Positions 1 through 8,807 of a stretch of 64,000 nt of DNA are shown here, in pieces (position 1 is the stretch's first letter; each line of letters begins with the position of its first letter). Both the position numbers and the translations under genes were made by a program. Source of the DNA: Pseudomonas chlororaphis (lineage in GTDB: Bacteria > Pseudomonadota > Gammaproteobacteria > Pseudomonadales > Pseudomonadaceae); assembly GCF_003731765.1 (NCBI RefSeq), contig NZ_MOAL01000002.1:248001-312000 (forward strand). The letters are read 5' to 3'. The notes below the pieces were generated by a model. The model had not been told where the DNA came from and did not search any database. It was given only the letters and a program-made list of their open reading frames with translations.

Positions 1-140
1 TTTTTCCAGCCTTGGCTCAGCTCTTGCTATGAGCAATAAAGCTGACCGTTTGGATGATTTTTACCGCAGTGAAAAAAGGCGCCACACCAGAGTGCCGACG
101 CTTGAAAAAACGTGGAACCACTTACTTTGGGAGCAACCGA

Positions 141-926
141 ATGAAACAGACGTGCACCAGCCTGATGCTTGCAGGATCCTTGCTGGCCGGGGGGCAGGCC
201 ATGGCCGGCGACCTGCTGCAATGGCAGAACAACAGCCTGACGTATCTGTATGGCAAGAACTTCGAGGTCAACCCACAAATCCAGCAGACCGTGACCTTCG
301 AACACGCCGACGGCTGGAAATACGGGGACAACTTCTTCTTCCTGGACCGTATCTTTTACAACGGCAAGGAAGACGGTAACGCCGGCCCGAGTACTTACTA
401 TGGCGAGTTCAGCCCACGCCTCTCGTTCGGCAAAATATTCGACCAAAAGTTGGAATTCGGCCCAATCAAGGACGTGTTGCTGGCAATGACCTATGAGTTC
501 GGCGAAGGCGACAACGAGTCGTACCTGATCGGCCCGGGCTTCGACCTGGCCATCCCCGGCTTCGACTACTTCCAACTGAACTTCTACAACCGTCAGACCG
601 AAGGCAGCCGTGCCGGCGACAACGTCTGGCAGATCACCCCGGTCTGGGCCTACACCATTCCCGTGGGCAAGTCGGACATCCTGATCGACGGTTTCATGGA
701 CTGGGTCGTCGATAACGACAAAAACAGCAAAGGCACTTACCACGCCAACCTGCACTTCAACCCGCAGATCAAGTACGACCTGGGCAAAGCCCTGAGCTGG
801 GGTGAAAAACAGTTGTACGTCGGTATCGAGTACGACTACTGGAAGAACAAGTACGGCATCAAAGACTCTGGCGCGTTTGAAACCAACCAGGACACCGCCA
901 GCCTGTTGGTCAAGTTCCACTTCTGA
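141..926 (+). CDS. Tsx/OmpK-like outer membrane channel protein
   Basis: Predicted outer membrane beta-barrel of 261 residues, of the Tsx/OmpK nucleoside-specific channel family. I place the start at the ATG preceded by GGGAG, because it opens with a clean signal peptide (basic MKQ, hydrophobic LMLAGSLLAGG, AMA cleavage site before GDLLQW). The mature part alternates aromatic and polar residues and ends in F-H-F, the terminal aromatic expected of BAM-assembled barrels. Family-like phrases are the N-terminal WQNNSLTYLYG and the FFFLDR segment. In this family the barrel admits nucleosides or other small solutes; the real substrate here is unknown. It appears monocistronic, and a strong hairpin follows at about 950-987. 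Confidence 0.85.
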   Translation: MKQTCTSLMLAGSLLAGGQAMAGDLLQWQNNSLTYLYGKNFEVNPQIQQTVTFEHADGWKYGDNFFFLDRIFYNGKEDGNAGPSTYYGEFSPRLSFGKIFDQKLEFGPIKDVLLAMTYEFGEGDNESYLIGPGFDLAIPGFDYFQLNFYNRQTEGSRAGDNVWQITPVWAYTIPVGKSDILIDGFMDWVVDNDKNSKGTYHANLHFNPQIKYDLGKALSWGEKQLYVGIEYDYWKNKYGIKDSGAFETNQDTASLLVKFHF

Positions 927-949
927 CGTTCGCTGTCGCTGACAAGCCC

Positions 950-987
950 GCTGCCGCACCCAGGCACCTCAATGCCTGGGCAGCAGC
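950..987 (+). terminator. Hairpin after the Tsx-like gene
   Basis: A stem of CCCAGGCA and TGCCTGGG around a 6-nt loop, extended by outer GCTGC/GCAGC arms, lies about 25 bases after the porin stop codon. No clear T-run follows, so it may be a transcript-stabilising hairpin or a weak terminator. Confidence 0.45.
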
Positions 988-1141
988 CGGCTTGACAGTT
1001 ACAGGATGGCTGACCGGGCAAAAACAGGCTCCACCTCGAAACATCTAAATAGCCGATAAAAACACAGAAGAATTCGCAACCTTTGATCGATCGGACTGGC
1101 ATAGCATGTCGACCATTCCCACCTGATCAGGAGTTGTACCC

Positions 1142-1996
1142 ATGACTCAATTACGCAACGTTATCAGCGTCCATAGCGGCCAGCCCGCCTCGGACGGCGC
1201 CGGGGTCAAGCTGACCCGGGTCTTCGGCGGCCAAGGCGTAGAGCGTTTCGACCCCTTCCTGATGCTCGATGAATTTGGCTCGCAGAACCCAGACGACTAC
1301 ATCGCAGGCTTCCCGCCCCACCCCCATCGCGGCTTTGAAACCGTCACCTACATGCTCGAAGGTCGCATGCGTCATGAGGACCACCTGGGTAATGTCGGGC
1401 TGCTGGAAGGCGGAGGCGTGCAATGGATGACCGCGGCCAAAGGCATCATCCACAGCGAGATGCCGGAGCAGGAAGAAGGCGTGATGCGCGGCTTCCAGTT
1501 GTGGCTCAACTTGCCGGGCAAACACAAGCTCGACCCGGCCAGCTACCAAGACATTCAACCCAAGGACATTCCGCGCCTGACCACGGCTGCCGGGGTCGAG
1601 GTGGTGGTGATCGCCGGCACCTTCGATGATGGCCAGGTCCGGCAACCAGGCGCCGTGCAGCGTCCGGACACCGAGCCCTGCTACTTCGACCTGCACCTGG
1701 GTGCCGGCAGTCAGGTCGCCCCGCGCTTGCCCGAGGGGCATCGGGCGCTGCTCTATGTCTACGAAGGCGCCCTGGAACTGCCGGGCCACCCTCAGAGCGT
1801 GACCAGCAGCAAGCTGGTGCGCCTGTCCGATCACGGTGACCTGCAACTGGCCAGCCAGTCCGGGGCCAAGGTGCTGCTGATTGCCGGCAAGCCGCTGGGT
1901 GAACCCATCGTCCAGTACGGGCCCTTTGTCATGAACACCCGGGAAGAGATCGAACAGGCCCTGAGGGACTTTCGTGACGACAAGCTGACCGCTTAA
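1142..1996 (+). CDS. Pirin family protein (bicupin)
   Basis: A 284-residue pirin, the cytosolic bicupin family that includes YhhW and quercetin 2,3-dioxygenase-like proteins. The N-terminal cupin has the metal-binding pattern PPHPHRGFETVTYMLEG, followed by RHEDHLGN and the late His/Glu in AKGIIHSEMPEQ, so all four expected ligands (three His, one Glu) are present. The C-terminal half carries the usual pirin_C sequence (GKPLGEPIVQYGPFVMNT). GGAG stands just upstream of the ATG. The stop codon shares the bases TTAA with the stop of the convergent patatin gene. The physiological substrate is not evident; redox or electrophile sensing and flavonoid oxidation are known roles in the family. Confidence 0.9.
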   Translation: MTQLRNVISVHSGQPASDGAGVKLTRVFGGQGVERFDPFLMLDEFGSQNPDDYIAGFPPHPHRGFETVTYMLEGRMRHEDHLGNVGLLEGGGVQWMTAAKGIIHSEMPEQEEGVMRGFQLWLNLPGKHKLDPASYQDIQPKDIPRLTTAAGVEVVVIAGTFDDGQVRQPGAVQRPDTEPCYFDLHLGAGSQVAPRLPEGHRALLYVYEGALELPGHPQSVTSSKLVRLSDHGDLQLASQSGAKVLLIAGKPLGEPIVQYGPFVMNTREEIEQALRDFRDDKLTA

Positions 1997-3150
1997 ACCG
2001 ACAGCCCCAGGAAGCGCGACAACTCTTCACGCTTGGCCAAGGCATCGCGGCGCCCCAGTTCGATCAGCTCACTGCAGTAGCTGGCCTCGAACAGCAGGTA
2101 ACTCAGGACACCGGCGCCGCTGGTCTTGGTCGCCCCTGGCCCGCGCAGGAACAAACGCAAGGCCTTGGGCAACTCTTGCCGATGCCGCGCAGCAATTTCA
2201 TCGATCGGCTGGCTGGGAGCGATCACCAGCACATCCACCGGTGCCACCCCAAGGCTGCGCACGGGCACTTGCCGTGGCATCAGGTGGCTGAACTGGTTGA
2301 GCCGCTCCAGCAGCTCGATGTCACTTTCCAGGCTGTCGATGAAGGTGCTGTTGAGCATGTGCCCACCGATCTGCGCCAGGGTCGGCTGCTGTCCGGTGTA
2401 CGTGCGCTGCGCCGCGCTGTCCGGGTCGACGCCCCGGGGGTTGCCGCTGACGCCCACCACCAGCACCCGGCTGGCCCCCAGGTGCAGCGCCGGGCTGATC
2501 GGTGCCGATTGCCGCACCGCGCCGTCGCCAAAGTACTCCTGTTCGATCTTGACCGGAGCGAACAGCAACGGAATTGCCGAGCTGGCCAGCAAGTGTTCCA
2601 CGCTGATTTGAGTGGGGATCCCGATGCGCCGATGACGCAGCCAGGGTTCGATGACCCTGCCGCCCTGATAAAAAGTCACCGCCTGTCCGGATTCATAACC
2701 GAAGGCCGTCACCGCCACCGCATGCAATTGCCCCTGGGCGATGGCGTCATCGATCCCGGACAGTTGCAGCTTGTCGTTGAGCAGGTCTTTGAGGGGCGAG
2801 CTGTTGATCAGTGCCACAGGTACTTGGGCACCGAGCCCGAGCAGGCTGTGGCCGACAAAGCGGCTGGCCTGGCGAATCACCCCCGGCCAGTCACTGCGCA
2901 TCACCTGATGGCTGCGAAAGCTCTGCCAAAAGGCCGTGAGGCGCAGGATCGCCGTCTTGAAATCAGTGGCACCGCTGGCCAGGCTCACCGCATTGATCGC
3001 CCCCGCCGAGGTGCCGACAATCACCGGAAACGGGTTGTCGGCGCCCGGCGGCAGCAACTCGGCAATGGCCGCCAGCACCCCCACTTGATAGGCCGCTCGT
3101 GCCCCGCCACCGGAAAGAATCAGGCCTGTAACCGGTTCAGCAGGGCTCAT
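1993..3150 (-). CDS. Patatin-like phospholipase
   Basis: A 385-residue patatin-like serine hydrolase, probably a phospholipase A or lysophospholipase. Starting at the ATG with GGAG seven bases upstream, the oxyanion-hole segment SGGGARAAYQVG comes at residues 13-24, the nucleophile elbow GTSAG at 46-50 (Ser48) and the dyad Asp in FGDGAVRQ at about residue 209. There is no signal peptide, so it is probably cytosolic or membrane-associated. It lies 43 bases downstream of the lipid A acyltransferase gene on the same strand, so the two may be co-transcribed and share a role in membrane lipid turnover. The longer reading frame upstream of this start does not look coding. Confidence 0.88.
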   Translation of the reverse strand: MSPAEPVTGLILSGGGARAAYQVGVLAAIAELLPPGADNPFPVIVGTSAGAINAVSLASGATDFKTAILRLTAFWQSFRSHQVMRSDWPGVIRQASRFVGHSLLGLGAQVPVALINSSPLKDLLNDKLQLSGIDDAIAQGQLHAVAVTAFGYESGQAVTFYQGGRVIEPWLRHRRIGIPTQISVEHLLASSAIPLLFAPVKIEQEYFGDGAVRQSAPISPALHLGASRVLVVGVSGNPRGVDPDSAAQRTYTGQQPTLAQIGGHMLNSTFIDSLESDIELLERLNQFSHLMPRQVPVRSLGVAPVDVLVIAPSQPIDEIAARHRQELPKALRLFLRGPGATKTSGAGVLSYLLFEASYCSELIELGRRDALAKREELSRFLGLSV

Positions 3151-3193
3151 CGCAACACTCCATGGCGCTCGGGGGCCTTTTATCGTTATGGGG

Positions 3194-4126
3194 TCAACCG
3201 CGTTTGGGATACAGCTTCGGCTCGCCAGGTGGCCGGCTCTTGAAGCGTCGATGGGCCCACAGGTATTGCTCGGGGCATTCGCGCAAGGCGCTTTCGATCC
3301 ACTGGTTAATGCGCAGGCAGTCGGCTTCCTCGGTCTCCCCGGGGAAATCACTCAGGGGCGCATGGATCACCAGTCGATAACCGCTGCCATCAGCCAGGCG
3401 CTCCTGGGTGAACGGCACCACCAGGGCCTTGCCCAGGCGAGCGAACTTGCTGGTGGCGGTGACGGTGGCCGCCTGGATGCCGAACAGCGGCACGAAAATG
3501 CTTTGCTTGGCGCCGTAGTCCTGATCCGGCGCATACCAGATGGCCCGCCCGGCACGCAGCAGCTTGAGCATGCCGCGCACATCCTCGCGCTCCACCGCCA
3601 GGGAATCCAGGTTGTGGCGCTCGCGACCGCGGCGCTGGATAAAGTCGAACAACGGGTTTTTGTGCTCGCGGTACATACCGTCAATGGTGTGCTGCTGACC
3701 GAGCAGGGCCGCGCCGATTTCCAGGGTGGTGAAATGCAGGGCCATGAGAATCACGCCCTTGCCTTCACGTTGGGCCGCCTGCAGGTGCTCCAGCCCTTCG
3801 ATATGGGCCAGGCGCGCCAGGCGCGGCTTGGACCACCACCAGCTCATGGCCATTTCAAAGAAGGCAATGCCGGTGGAGGCGAAGTTGTCCTTGAGCAGGC
3901 GTCGACGCTCGGCGGCCGACTTCTCGGGAAAACACAGTTCAAGATTGCGCTTGGCAATCCGCCGCCGTTCGCCGGCGACCCGATACATCAACGCGCCCAA
4001 ACCACGACCGATGACCAGCAACAGCGGATAAGGCAGTTGGACGACCAACCACAAGAGGCCAAGCCCCAGCCACAACGGCCAAAAACGCGGCGATAAAAAT
4101 GCAGCTCGAAAACGCGGGCGATCCAT
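3194..4126 (-). CDS. lpxL: Lipid A biosynthesis lauroyl (secondary) acyltransferase
   Basis: A 310-residue inner-membrane acyltransferase of the LpxL/HtrB/LpxM family, which adds secondary acyl chains to lipid A. A single hydrophobic segment (about residues 16-40) anchors it. The catalytic HX4E motif is HFTTLE at residues 131-136, and the family phrases IWYAPDQDYG and PEQYLWAHRRFKSRP follow. The ATG at 4126 has GGAA eight bases upstream; an in-frame ATG at 4159 is possible. The gene diverges from minC, the arrangement I recall for one of the two htrB paralogues of Pseudomonas (PA3242-like). Which acyl chain and position it modifies cannot be read from the sequence. Confidence 0.9.
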   Translation of the reverse strand: MDRPRFRAAFLSPRFWPLWLGLGLLWLVVQLPYPLLLVIGRGLGALMYRVAGERRRIAKRNLELCFPEKSAAERRRLLKDNFASTGIAFFEMAMSWWWSKPRLARLAHIEGLEHLQAAQREGKGVILMALHFTTLEIGAALLGQQHTIDGMYREHKNPLFDFIQRRGRERHNLDSLAVEREDVRGMLKLLRAGRAIWYAPDQDYGAKQSIFVPLFGIQAATVTATSKFARLGKALVVPFTQERLADGSGYRLVIHAPLSDFPGETEEADCLRINQWIESALRECPEQYLWAHRRFKSRPPGEPKLYPKRG

Positions 4127-4247
4127 TACAGATTCCGGACAGACAACAAGGTCGCGCATTCTACATCGGTTCGACCCGGGTTGCGGCTCGCGGGCGTTCT
4201 CGTTATAAGTCTCGGCACTTTTAGTGACAAGCCGCTTTATGCCGACC

Positions 4248-4985
4248 ATGAGCCAAACCGAATCGCTAGACCAAGATCCTGTGTTCCAGTTAAAGGGCAG
4301 CATGCTCGCCATCACGGTGCTGGAACTGGCCCGCAATGACCTCGAAGGCCTGGATCGCCAGTTGGCCGCGAAGGTCGCGCAAGCGCCGAATTTCTTCAGC
4401 AACGCGCCCTTGGTATTGGCCCTGGACAAGCTCCCGGCCAGCGAAGGCGCGGTGGACCTGCCCGGGCTGATGCGCGTGTGCCGCCAGCATGGCCTGCGCA
4501 CCCTGGCCATCCGCGCCAACCGTATCGAAGACATTGCCGCGGCCATCGCCGTGGACCTGCCGGTGTTGCCACCGTCCGGCGCCCGGGAGCGGCCTCTGGA
4601 TCCCCAGGAAGGCGAAGTCCGGAAAAAACCGGAAAAACCGGCCGAACCGACGGTCAAGCCGACCCGTATCATCACTTCGCCAGTGCGTGGCGGGCAGCAG
4701 ATCTATGCTCAAGGCGGCGACCTGGTGGTGATCTCCTCGGTCAGCCCCGGCGCGGAACTTCTCGCCGATGGCAACATCCATGTATACGGCCCCATGCGCG
4801 GTCGCGCGCTGGCCGGCGTCAAGGGCGACACCAAGGCACGGATTTTCTGTCAGCAATTGAGCGCTGAATTGGTCTCCATCGCCGGCCAATACAAGGTGTC
4901 CGAAGACCTGCGTCGAGATCCATTGTGGGGCTCCGGGGTCCAGGTCAGCCTGTCGGGCGATGTGTTGAACATCACTCGTCTTTAA
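4248..4985 (+). CDS. minC: Septum site-determining protein MinC
   Basis: A 245-residue FtsZ-assembly inhibitor that blocks polar septation when recruited to the membrane by MinD. The N-terminal FtsZ-inhibiting domain ([15 protein letters not shown] onward) is joined by a charged, proline-rich linker ([10 protein letters not shown]) to the C-terminal beta-helix domain, which binds MinD and mediates dimerisation ([33 protein letters not shown]). I use the third of three close in-frame ATGs, since [14 protein letters not shown] matches the family N terminus; 4239 is an alternative. It is the first gene of minCDE, 199 bases upstream of minD. Confidence 0.95.
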   Translation: MSQTESLDQDPVFQLKGSMLAITVLELARNDLEGLDRQLAAKVAQAPNFFSNAPLVLALDKLPASEGAVDLPGLMRVCRQHGLRTLAIRANRIEDIAAAIAVDLPVLPPSGARERPLDPQEGEVRKKPEKPAEPTVKPTRIITSPVRGGQQIYAQGGDLVVISSVSPGAELLADGNIHVYGPMRGRALAGVKGDTKARIFCQQLSAELVSIAGQYKVSEDLRRDPLWGSGVQVSLSGDVLNITRL

Positions 4986-5184
4986 CGGATACTGCCGCAT
5001 TTTCCAAGCATCTCTAAAACGTAGCGAAAACGGCTCAAACGAAGTAGGAAGTTGCCAGCACGTCGTGTTTACCAGGGGTAAATGGCGCCGCTGATCAAGC
5101 TCCAGCCAAGGCTGTCCGACTGCAGTAGTTTCAAGAGATGTTTTTCAGGGGCTAAAAGTCCTTTTTCCTTAGGGGTGAAACACC

Positions 5185-5997
5185 TTGGCCAAGATTCTCG
5201 TGGTTACATCCGGCAAGGGTGGTGTGGGTAAGACCACCACCAGCGCCGCTATCGGTACCGGCCTCGCTCTGCGCGGCCACAAAACAGTCATCGTCGACTT
5301 CGACGTCGGCCTGCGTAACCTCGACCTGATCATGGGCTGCGAACGCCGCGTGGTTTACGACTTCGTCAACGTCGTCAACGGCGAAGCCAACCTGCAACAA
5401 GCCCTGATCAAAGACAAGCGCCTGGAAAACCTCTACGTACTGGCCGCCAGTCAGACCCGCGATAAAGACGCGCTGACCGTCGAAGGCGTGGAAAAAGTCC
5501 TGATGGAGCTCAAGGAACAATTTGAGTTCGTGGTTTGCGATTCCCCGGCAGGCATCGAAAAAGGCGCTCACCTGGCCATGTACTTCGCTGATGAAGCGAT
5601 CGTCGTGACCAACCCGGAAGTCTCCTCGGTCCGCGACTCCGACCGTATGCTCGGCCTGCTGGCCAGCAAATCCCGACGCGCGGAAAACGGCGAAGACCCG
5701 ATCAAGGAACATTTGCTGCTGACCCGCTACAACCCGGAGCGCGTCAACAACGGCGAAATGCTCGGCGTCGAAGACGTCAAGGAAATTCTCGCCGTCACCC
5801 TGCTGGGTGTGATCCCAGAATCCCAAGCGGTGCTCAAGGCCTCCAACCAGGGCGTGCCGGTAATCCTCGACGACCAAAGCGACGCCGGCCAGGCGTACAG
5901 CGATGCCGTCGATCGTTTGCTGGGCAAAACCGTGGAACATCGGTTCCTTGATGTCGAGAAGAAGGGATTCTTCGAGCGCCTGTTTGGAGGTAGATAA
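5185..5997 (+). CDS. minD: Septum site-determining ATPase MinD
   Basis: A 270-residue ParA/MinD-type ATPase that binds membrane with ATP, recruits MinC and oscillates under MinE control. The deviant Walker [11 protein letters not shown], lies at residues 10-19, with the [11 protein letters not shown] and CDSPAGIE motifs after it. The C-terminal amphipathic membrane-targeting helix is FFERLFGG. The start codon is TTG at 5185, giving the expected [13 protein letters not shown]; no ATG lies nearby. The stop codon overlaps the minE start by one base, and a strong GGAGG for minE sits inside the end of minD, so the two are translationally coupled. Confidence 0.97.
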   Translation: MAKILVVTSGKGGVGKTTTSAAIGTGLALRGHKTVIVDFDVGLRNLDLIMGCERRVVYDFVNVVNGEANLQQALIKDKRLENLYVLAASQTRDKDALTVEGVEKVLMELKEQFEFVVCDSPAGIEKGAHLAMYFADEAIVVTNPEVSSVRDSDRMLGLLASKSRRAENGEDPIKEHLLLTRYNPERVNNGEMLGVEDVKEILAVTLLGVIPESQAVLKASNQGVPVILDDQSDAGQAYSDAVDRLLGKTVEHRFLDVEKKGFFERLFGGR

Positions 5998-6251
5998 TGA
6001 ATCTTTTTGACTTCTTTCGTGCCAATAAAAAGGTAAGTACCGCGTCGGTGGCGAAAGAGCGTCTACAGATCATCGTGGCGCATGAACGCGGCCAGCGCAG
6101 TACCCCAGATTACTTGCCCGCCTTGCAGAAGGAACTGGTGGAAGTGATCCGCAAGTACGTCAATATCGGGTCCGATGATGTGCATGTCGCCCTGGAAAAC
6201 CAGGGTAGCTGCTCGATTCTGGAACTCAATATCACCCTGCCAGATCGCTGA
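5997..6251 (+). CDS. minE: Cell division topological specificity factor MinE
   Basis: An 84-residue MinE, which stimulates MinD ATPase and sets the pole-to-pole oscillation. The N-terminal anti-MinCD helix region ([24 protein letters not shown], read here in part: [16 protein letters not shown]) is followed by the dimerisation domain ending in [10 protein letters not shown]. Its ATG overlaps the minD TAA by one base and is preceded by TTTGGAGG, an unusually good ribosome-binding site that supports coupled expression. Length is typical for the family. Confidence 0.97.
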   Translation: MNLFDFFRANKKVSTASVAKERLQIIVAHERGQRSTPDYLPALQKELVEVIRKYVNIGSDDVHVALENQGSCSILELNITLPDR

Positions 6252-6341
6252 TCGATCAGGCTGGAGCCACGGCGGCTCGGGGACTTGGTGCAATGCATCG
6301 GGTTCCTGAGCCGCCGTTGGCGTTTGTTACGAGACTGTTTT

Positions 6342-6977
6342 ATGCCGCTGTCGAATATTCACATCATTCACCAGGATGCCGCCGTGCTGGTGGTGAACAA
6401 GCCCACCCTGCTGCTTTCCGTGCCAGGGCGTGCCGATGACAACAAAGACTGCCTGATCACCCGCCTGCAGGAAAACGGTTACCCGGAAGCCCGCATCGTC
6501 CACCGTCTGGATTGGGAAACCTCGGGCATCATCCTCCTGGCCCGCGACCCCGATACCCACCGCGAGCTGTCGCGGCAGTTTCATGACCGGGAAACCGAAA
6601 AAGCCTACACCGCACTCTGCTGGGGCCAACCCGAACTGGACAGCGGCAGCATCGACCTGCCCCTGCGCTACGACCCGCCGACCAAACCCCGGCACGTGGT
6701 GGACCATGAGTTCGGCAAGCACGCCCTGACGTTCTGGCGTGTGCTGGAACGCTGCGGTGACTGGTGCCGCGTAGAGCTGACCCCGATCACCGGCCGCTCC
6801 CACCAGTTGCGGGTGCATATGCTGTCCATCGGTCATCCGCTGCTGGGTGACGGCCTCTACGCCCACCCACAAGCCCTGGCCGCCTGGCCGCGCCTGTGCC
6901 TGCACGCCAGCATGCTCAGTTTCACCCATCCGCAAAGCGGCGAGCGCCTGCGCTTCGAGTGCCCTGCGCCCTTCTGA
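6342..6977 (+). CDS. rluA: RluA-family pseudouridine synthase
   Basis: A 211-residue RluA-family enzyme that isomerises uridine to pseudouridine in RNA (RluA itself modifies 23S rRNA U746 and tRNA U32). The catalytic-Asp motif HRLDWETSG begins at residue 54 (Asp57), and the uracil/RNA-binding block ITGRSHQLRVHM and the C-terminal LHASMLSFTHP are present. There is no S4 domain, which fits RluA rather than RluC/D. The start is the ATG following GAGACTGTTT. It follows minE by 90 bases in the same direction and may be read from the min operon. Confidence 0.88.
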   Translation: MPLSNIHIIHQDAAVLVVNKPTLLLSVPGRADDNKDCLITRLQENGYPEARIVHRLDWETSGIILLARDPDTHRELSRQFHDRETEKAYTALCWGQPELDSGSIDLPLRYDPPTKPRHVVDHEFGKHALTFWRVLERCGDWCRVELTPITGRSHQLRVHMLSIGHPLLGDGLYAHPQALAAWPRLCLHASMLSFTHPQSGERLRFECPAPF

Positions 6978-6987
6978 GACAACCTTT

Positions 6988-7070
6988 GCAGGAGCCGGCG
7001 TGCCGGCGATAGCGGCTTGAAGGCCCCACCCAGGTCGACGACCGCTTCGCCAGCAAGCCGGCTCCTACAG
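6988..7070. repeat. REPIN-like inverted repeat pair
   Basis: Two inverted copies of a REP-like motif flank a variable centre: GCAGGAGCCGGCGTGCCGGC on the left and the complement AGCAAGCCGGCTCCTAC on the right. The same motif recurs at about 13164, 17428, 30330 and 47440. It is extragenic, between rluA and the aminopeptidase gene. Confidence 0.8.
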
Positions 7071-7117
7071 GGCTCGCCTATACGTTAAACTCGCGCCACT
7101 GCTGTCTGGAGCTATTT

Positions 7118-8407
7118 ATGCGCGAAGAGTTGAACCAAGGCCTGATCGACTTTCTCAAGGCCTCCCCTACCCCTTTCCATGCCACCGCCAGCCTGGTTCA
7201 ACGCCTGGAAGCGGCCGGTTATCAACGCCTGGACGAACGCGAAACCTGGACCACCGAAACCAACGGTCGCTACTACGTCACCCGTAATGATTCTTCGATC
7301 GTAGCCTTCAAGCTGGGCCGACACTCGCCGCTGTCAGGTGGTATCCGCCTGGTCGGCGCCCACACCGACAGCCCCTGCCTGCGGGTCAAGCCGCAGCCGG
7401 AGCTGCAACGCCAGGGCTTCTGGCAACTGGGCGTGGAAGTCTATGGCGGCGCCCTGCTGGCACCGTGGTTCGACCGTGACCTGTCCCTGGCCGGCCGCGT
7501 AACCTTCCGTCGCGACGGCAAGGTGGAAAGCCAATTGATCGACTTCAAGGCGCCCATCGCGATCATTCCCAACCTGGCCATCCACCTCAACCGTGAAGCC
7601 AACCAGGGCTGGGCGATCAATGCCCAGACCGAACTGCCGCCGATCCTCGCCCAATTCGCCGGCGACGAGCGCGTGGACTTCCGCGCCGTGCTCACCGACC
7701 AATTGGCCCGCGAACACGGCCTCAACGCCGATGTGGTGCTGGACTACGAGCTGAGTTTCTACGACACCCAGAGCGCGGCGGTGATCGGCCTGCACGGCGA
7801 CTTTATCGCCGGCGCGCGCCTGGACAACTTGCTGTCCTGCTACGCCGGCCTGCAAGCCCTGCTCAATGCCGACACCGAAGAAACCTGCGTACTGGTGTGC
7901 AACGACCACGAAGAAGTGGGCTCCTGCTCCGCCTGTGGCGCCGACGGCCCGATGCTCGAGCAAACCTTGCGCCGCCTGCTGCCCGAAGGCGACGAGTTCG
8001 TGCGCACCATCCAGAAGTCCCTGCTGGTGTCGGCGGACAACGCCCACGGCGTGCACCCCAATTACGCCGACAAGCACGACGCCAACCACGGTCCAAAGCT
8101 CAATGCCGGCCCGGTGATCAAGGTCAACAGCAACCAGCGTTACGCCACCAACAGCGAAACAGCCGGCTTCTTCCGCCACCTGTGCATGGCCGAAGAAGTG
8201 CCGGTGCAAAGTTTCGTGGTGCGCAGCGACATGGGTTGCGGCTCGACCATCGGCCCGATCACCGCCAGCCACCTGGGCGTGCGCACCGTGGACATCGGCC
8301 TGCCGACCTTCGCCATGCACTCGATCCGCGAGCTGTGCGGCAGCCACGATCTGGCACACCTGGTGAAAGTCCTGAGCGCCTTCTACGCCAGCCGCGACCT
8401 GCCATAG
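7118..8407 (+). CDS. apeB: M18 family aminopeptidase
   Basis: A 429-residue M18 metallo-aminopeptidase, a cytosolic dodecameric enzyme family that prefers acidic N-terminal residues. Metal-ligand motifs are all present: [14 protein letters not shown] (His and the following Asp), [14 protein letters not shown] (Asp), [17 protein letters not shown] (the Glu pair) and a C-terminal His in [24 protein letters not shown] is also conserved in the family. Length is close to the usual ~430. It stands alone, with a REPIN upstream and a small membrane protein gene downstream. Confidence 0.93.
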   Translation: MREELNQGLIDFLKASPTPFHATASLVQRLEAAGYQRLDERETWTTETNGRYYVTRNDSSIVAFKLGRHSPLSGGIRLVGAHTDSPCLRVKPQPELQRQGFWQLGVEVYGGALLAPWFDRDLSLAGRVTFRRDGKVESQLIDFKAPIAIIPNLAIHLNREANQGWAINAQTELPPILAQFAGDERVDFRAVLTDQLAREHGLNADVVLDYELSFYDTQSAAVIGLHGDFIAGARLDNLLSCYAGLQALLNADTEETCVLVCNDHEEVGSCSACGADGPMLEQTLRRLLPEGDEFVRTIQKSLLVSADNAHGVHPNYADKHDANHGPKLNAGPVIKVNSNQRYATNSETAGFFRHLCMAEEVPVQSFVVRSDMGCGSTIGPITASHLGVRTVDIGLPTFAMHSIRELCGSHDLAHLVKVLSAFYASRDLP

Positions 8408-8554
8408 CAGCACGCCCTGGGAAGCGTCCGCAAACGCGGCGCTTCCCAGGGCTGCCCTCGCGCCCGCGCCACAAAAAGCGCCTGATGCATATCAATCGCA
8501 GTTCCCACAAAGCGGCCTAGACTCAACAGCATCCCTTCTGACAAGGCTGTCACT

Positions 8555-8731
8555 ATGATCCCGATGTCTGCGTTCCATGCGATGCTGCTGCCCATCCTCG
8601 CGGGGATGATCCTGCTGGCCATCGGCTTCAACTTCCGCGACAAAAACATTGGGGTCTTCGGCATGTGGATCGGCATGCTGCTGATCCTCTGCACCGTGAT
8701 CTACAAGATCCTTGCCAAGCTCGCCGAATAA
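8555..8731 (+). CDS. Small membrane protein, 58 residues
   Basis: A short reading frame for a 58-residue protein with two hydrophobic helices: residues 10-24 (MLLPILAGMILLAIG) and 35-52 (FGMWIGMLLILCTVIYK). The linker FRDKNIG is charged and the tail is KILAKLAE. AAGG lies a few bases before the ATG. It fills the gap between the aminopeptidase and the MscS channel genes, and its end is only 76 bases before the channel start, so co-transcription with the channel is likely. I do not recognise a named family; a small hypothetical sits at the equivalent place in other pseudomonads as I recall the gene order. Confidence 0.7.
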   Translation: MIPMSAFHAMLLPILAGMILLAIGFNFRDKNIGVFGMWIGMLLILCTVIYKILAKLAE

Positions 8732-8807
8732 AACCACACCAGACTCGCATTGGCCTGGGCTGCCTCGTACACTCGGCCGATCCGTTTTCTCCGAGGTTGA
8801 CCGCCCC

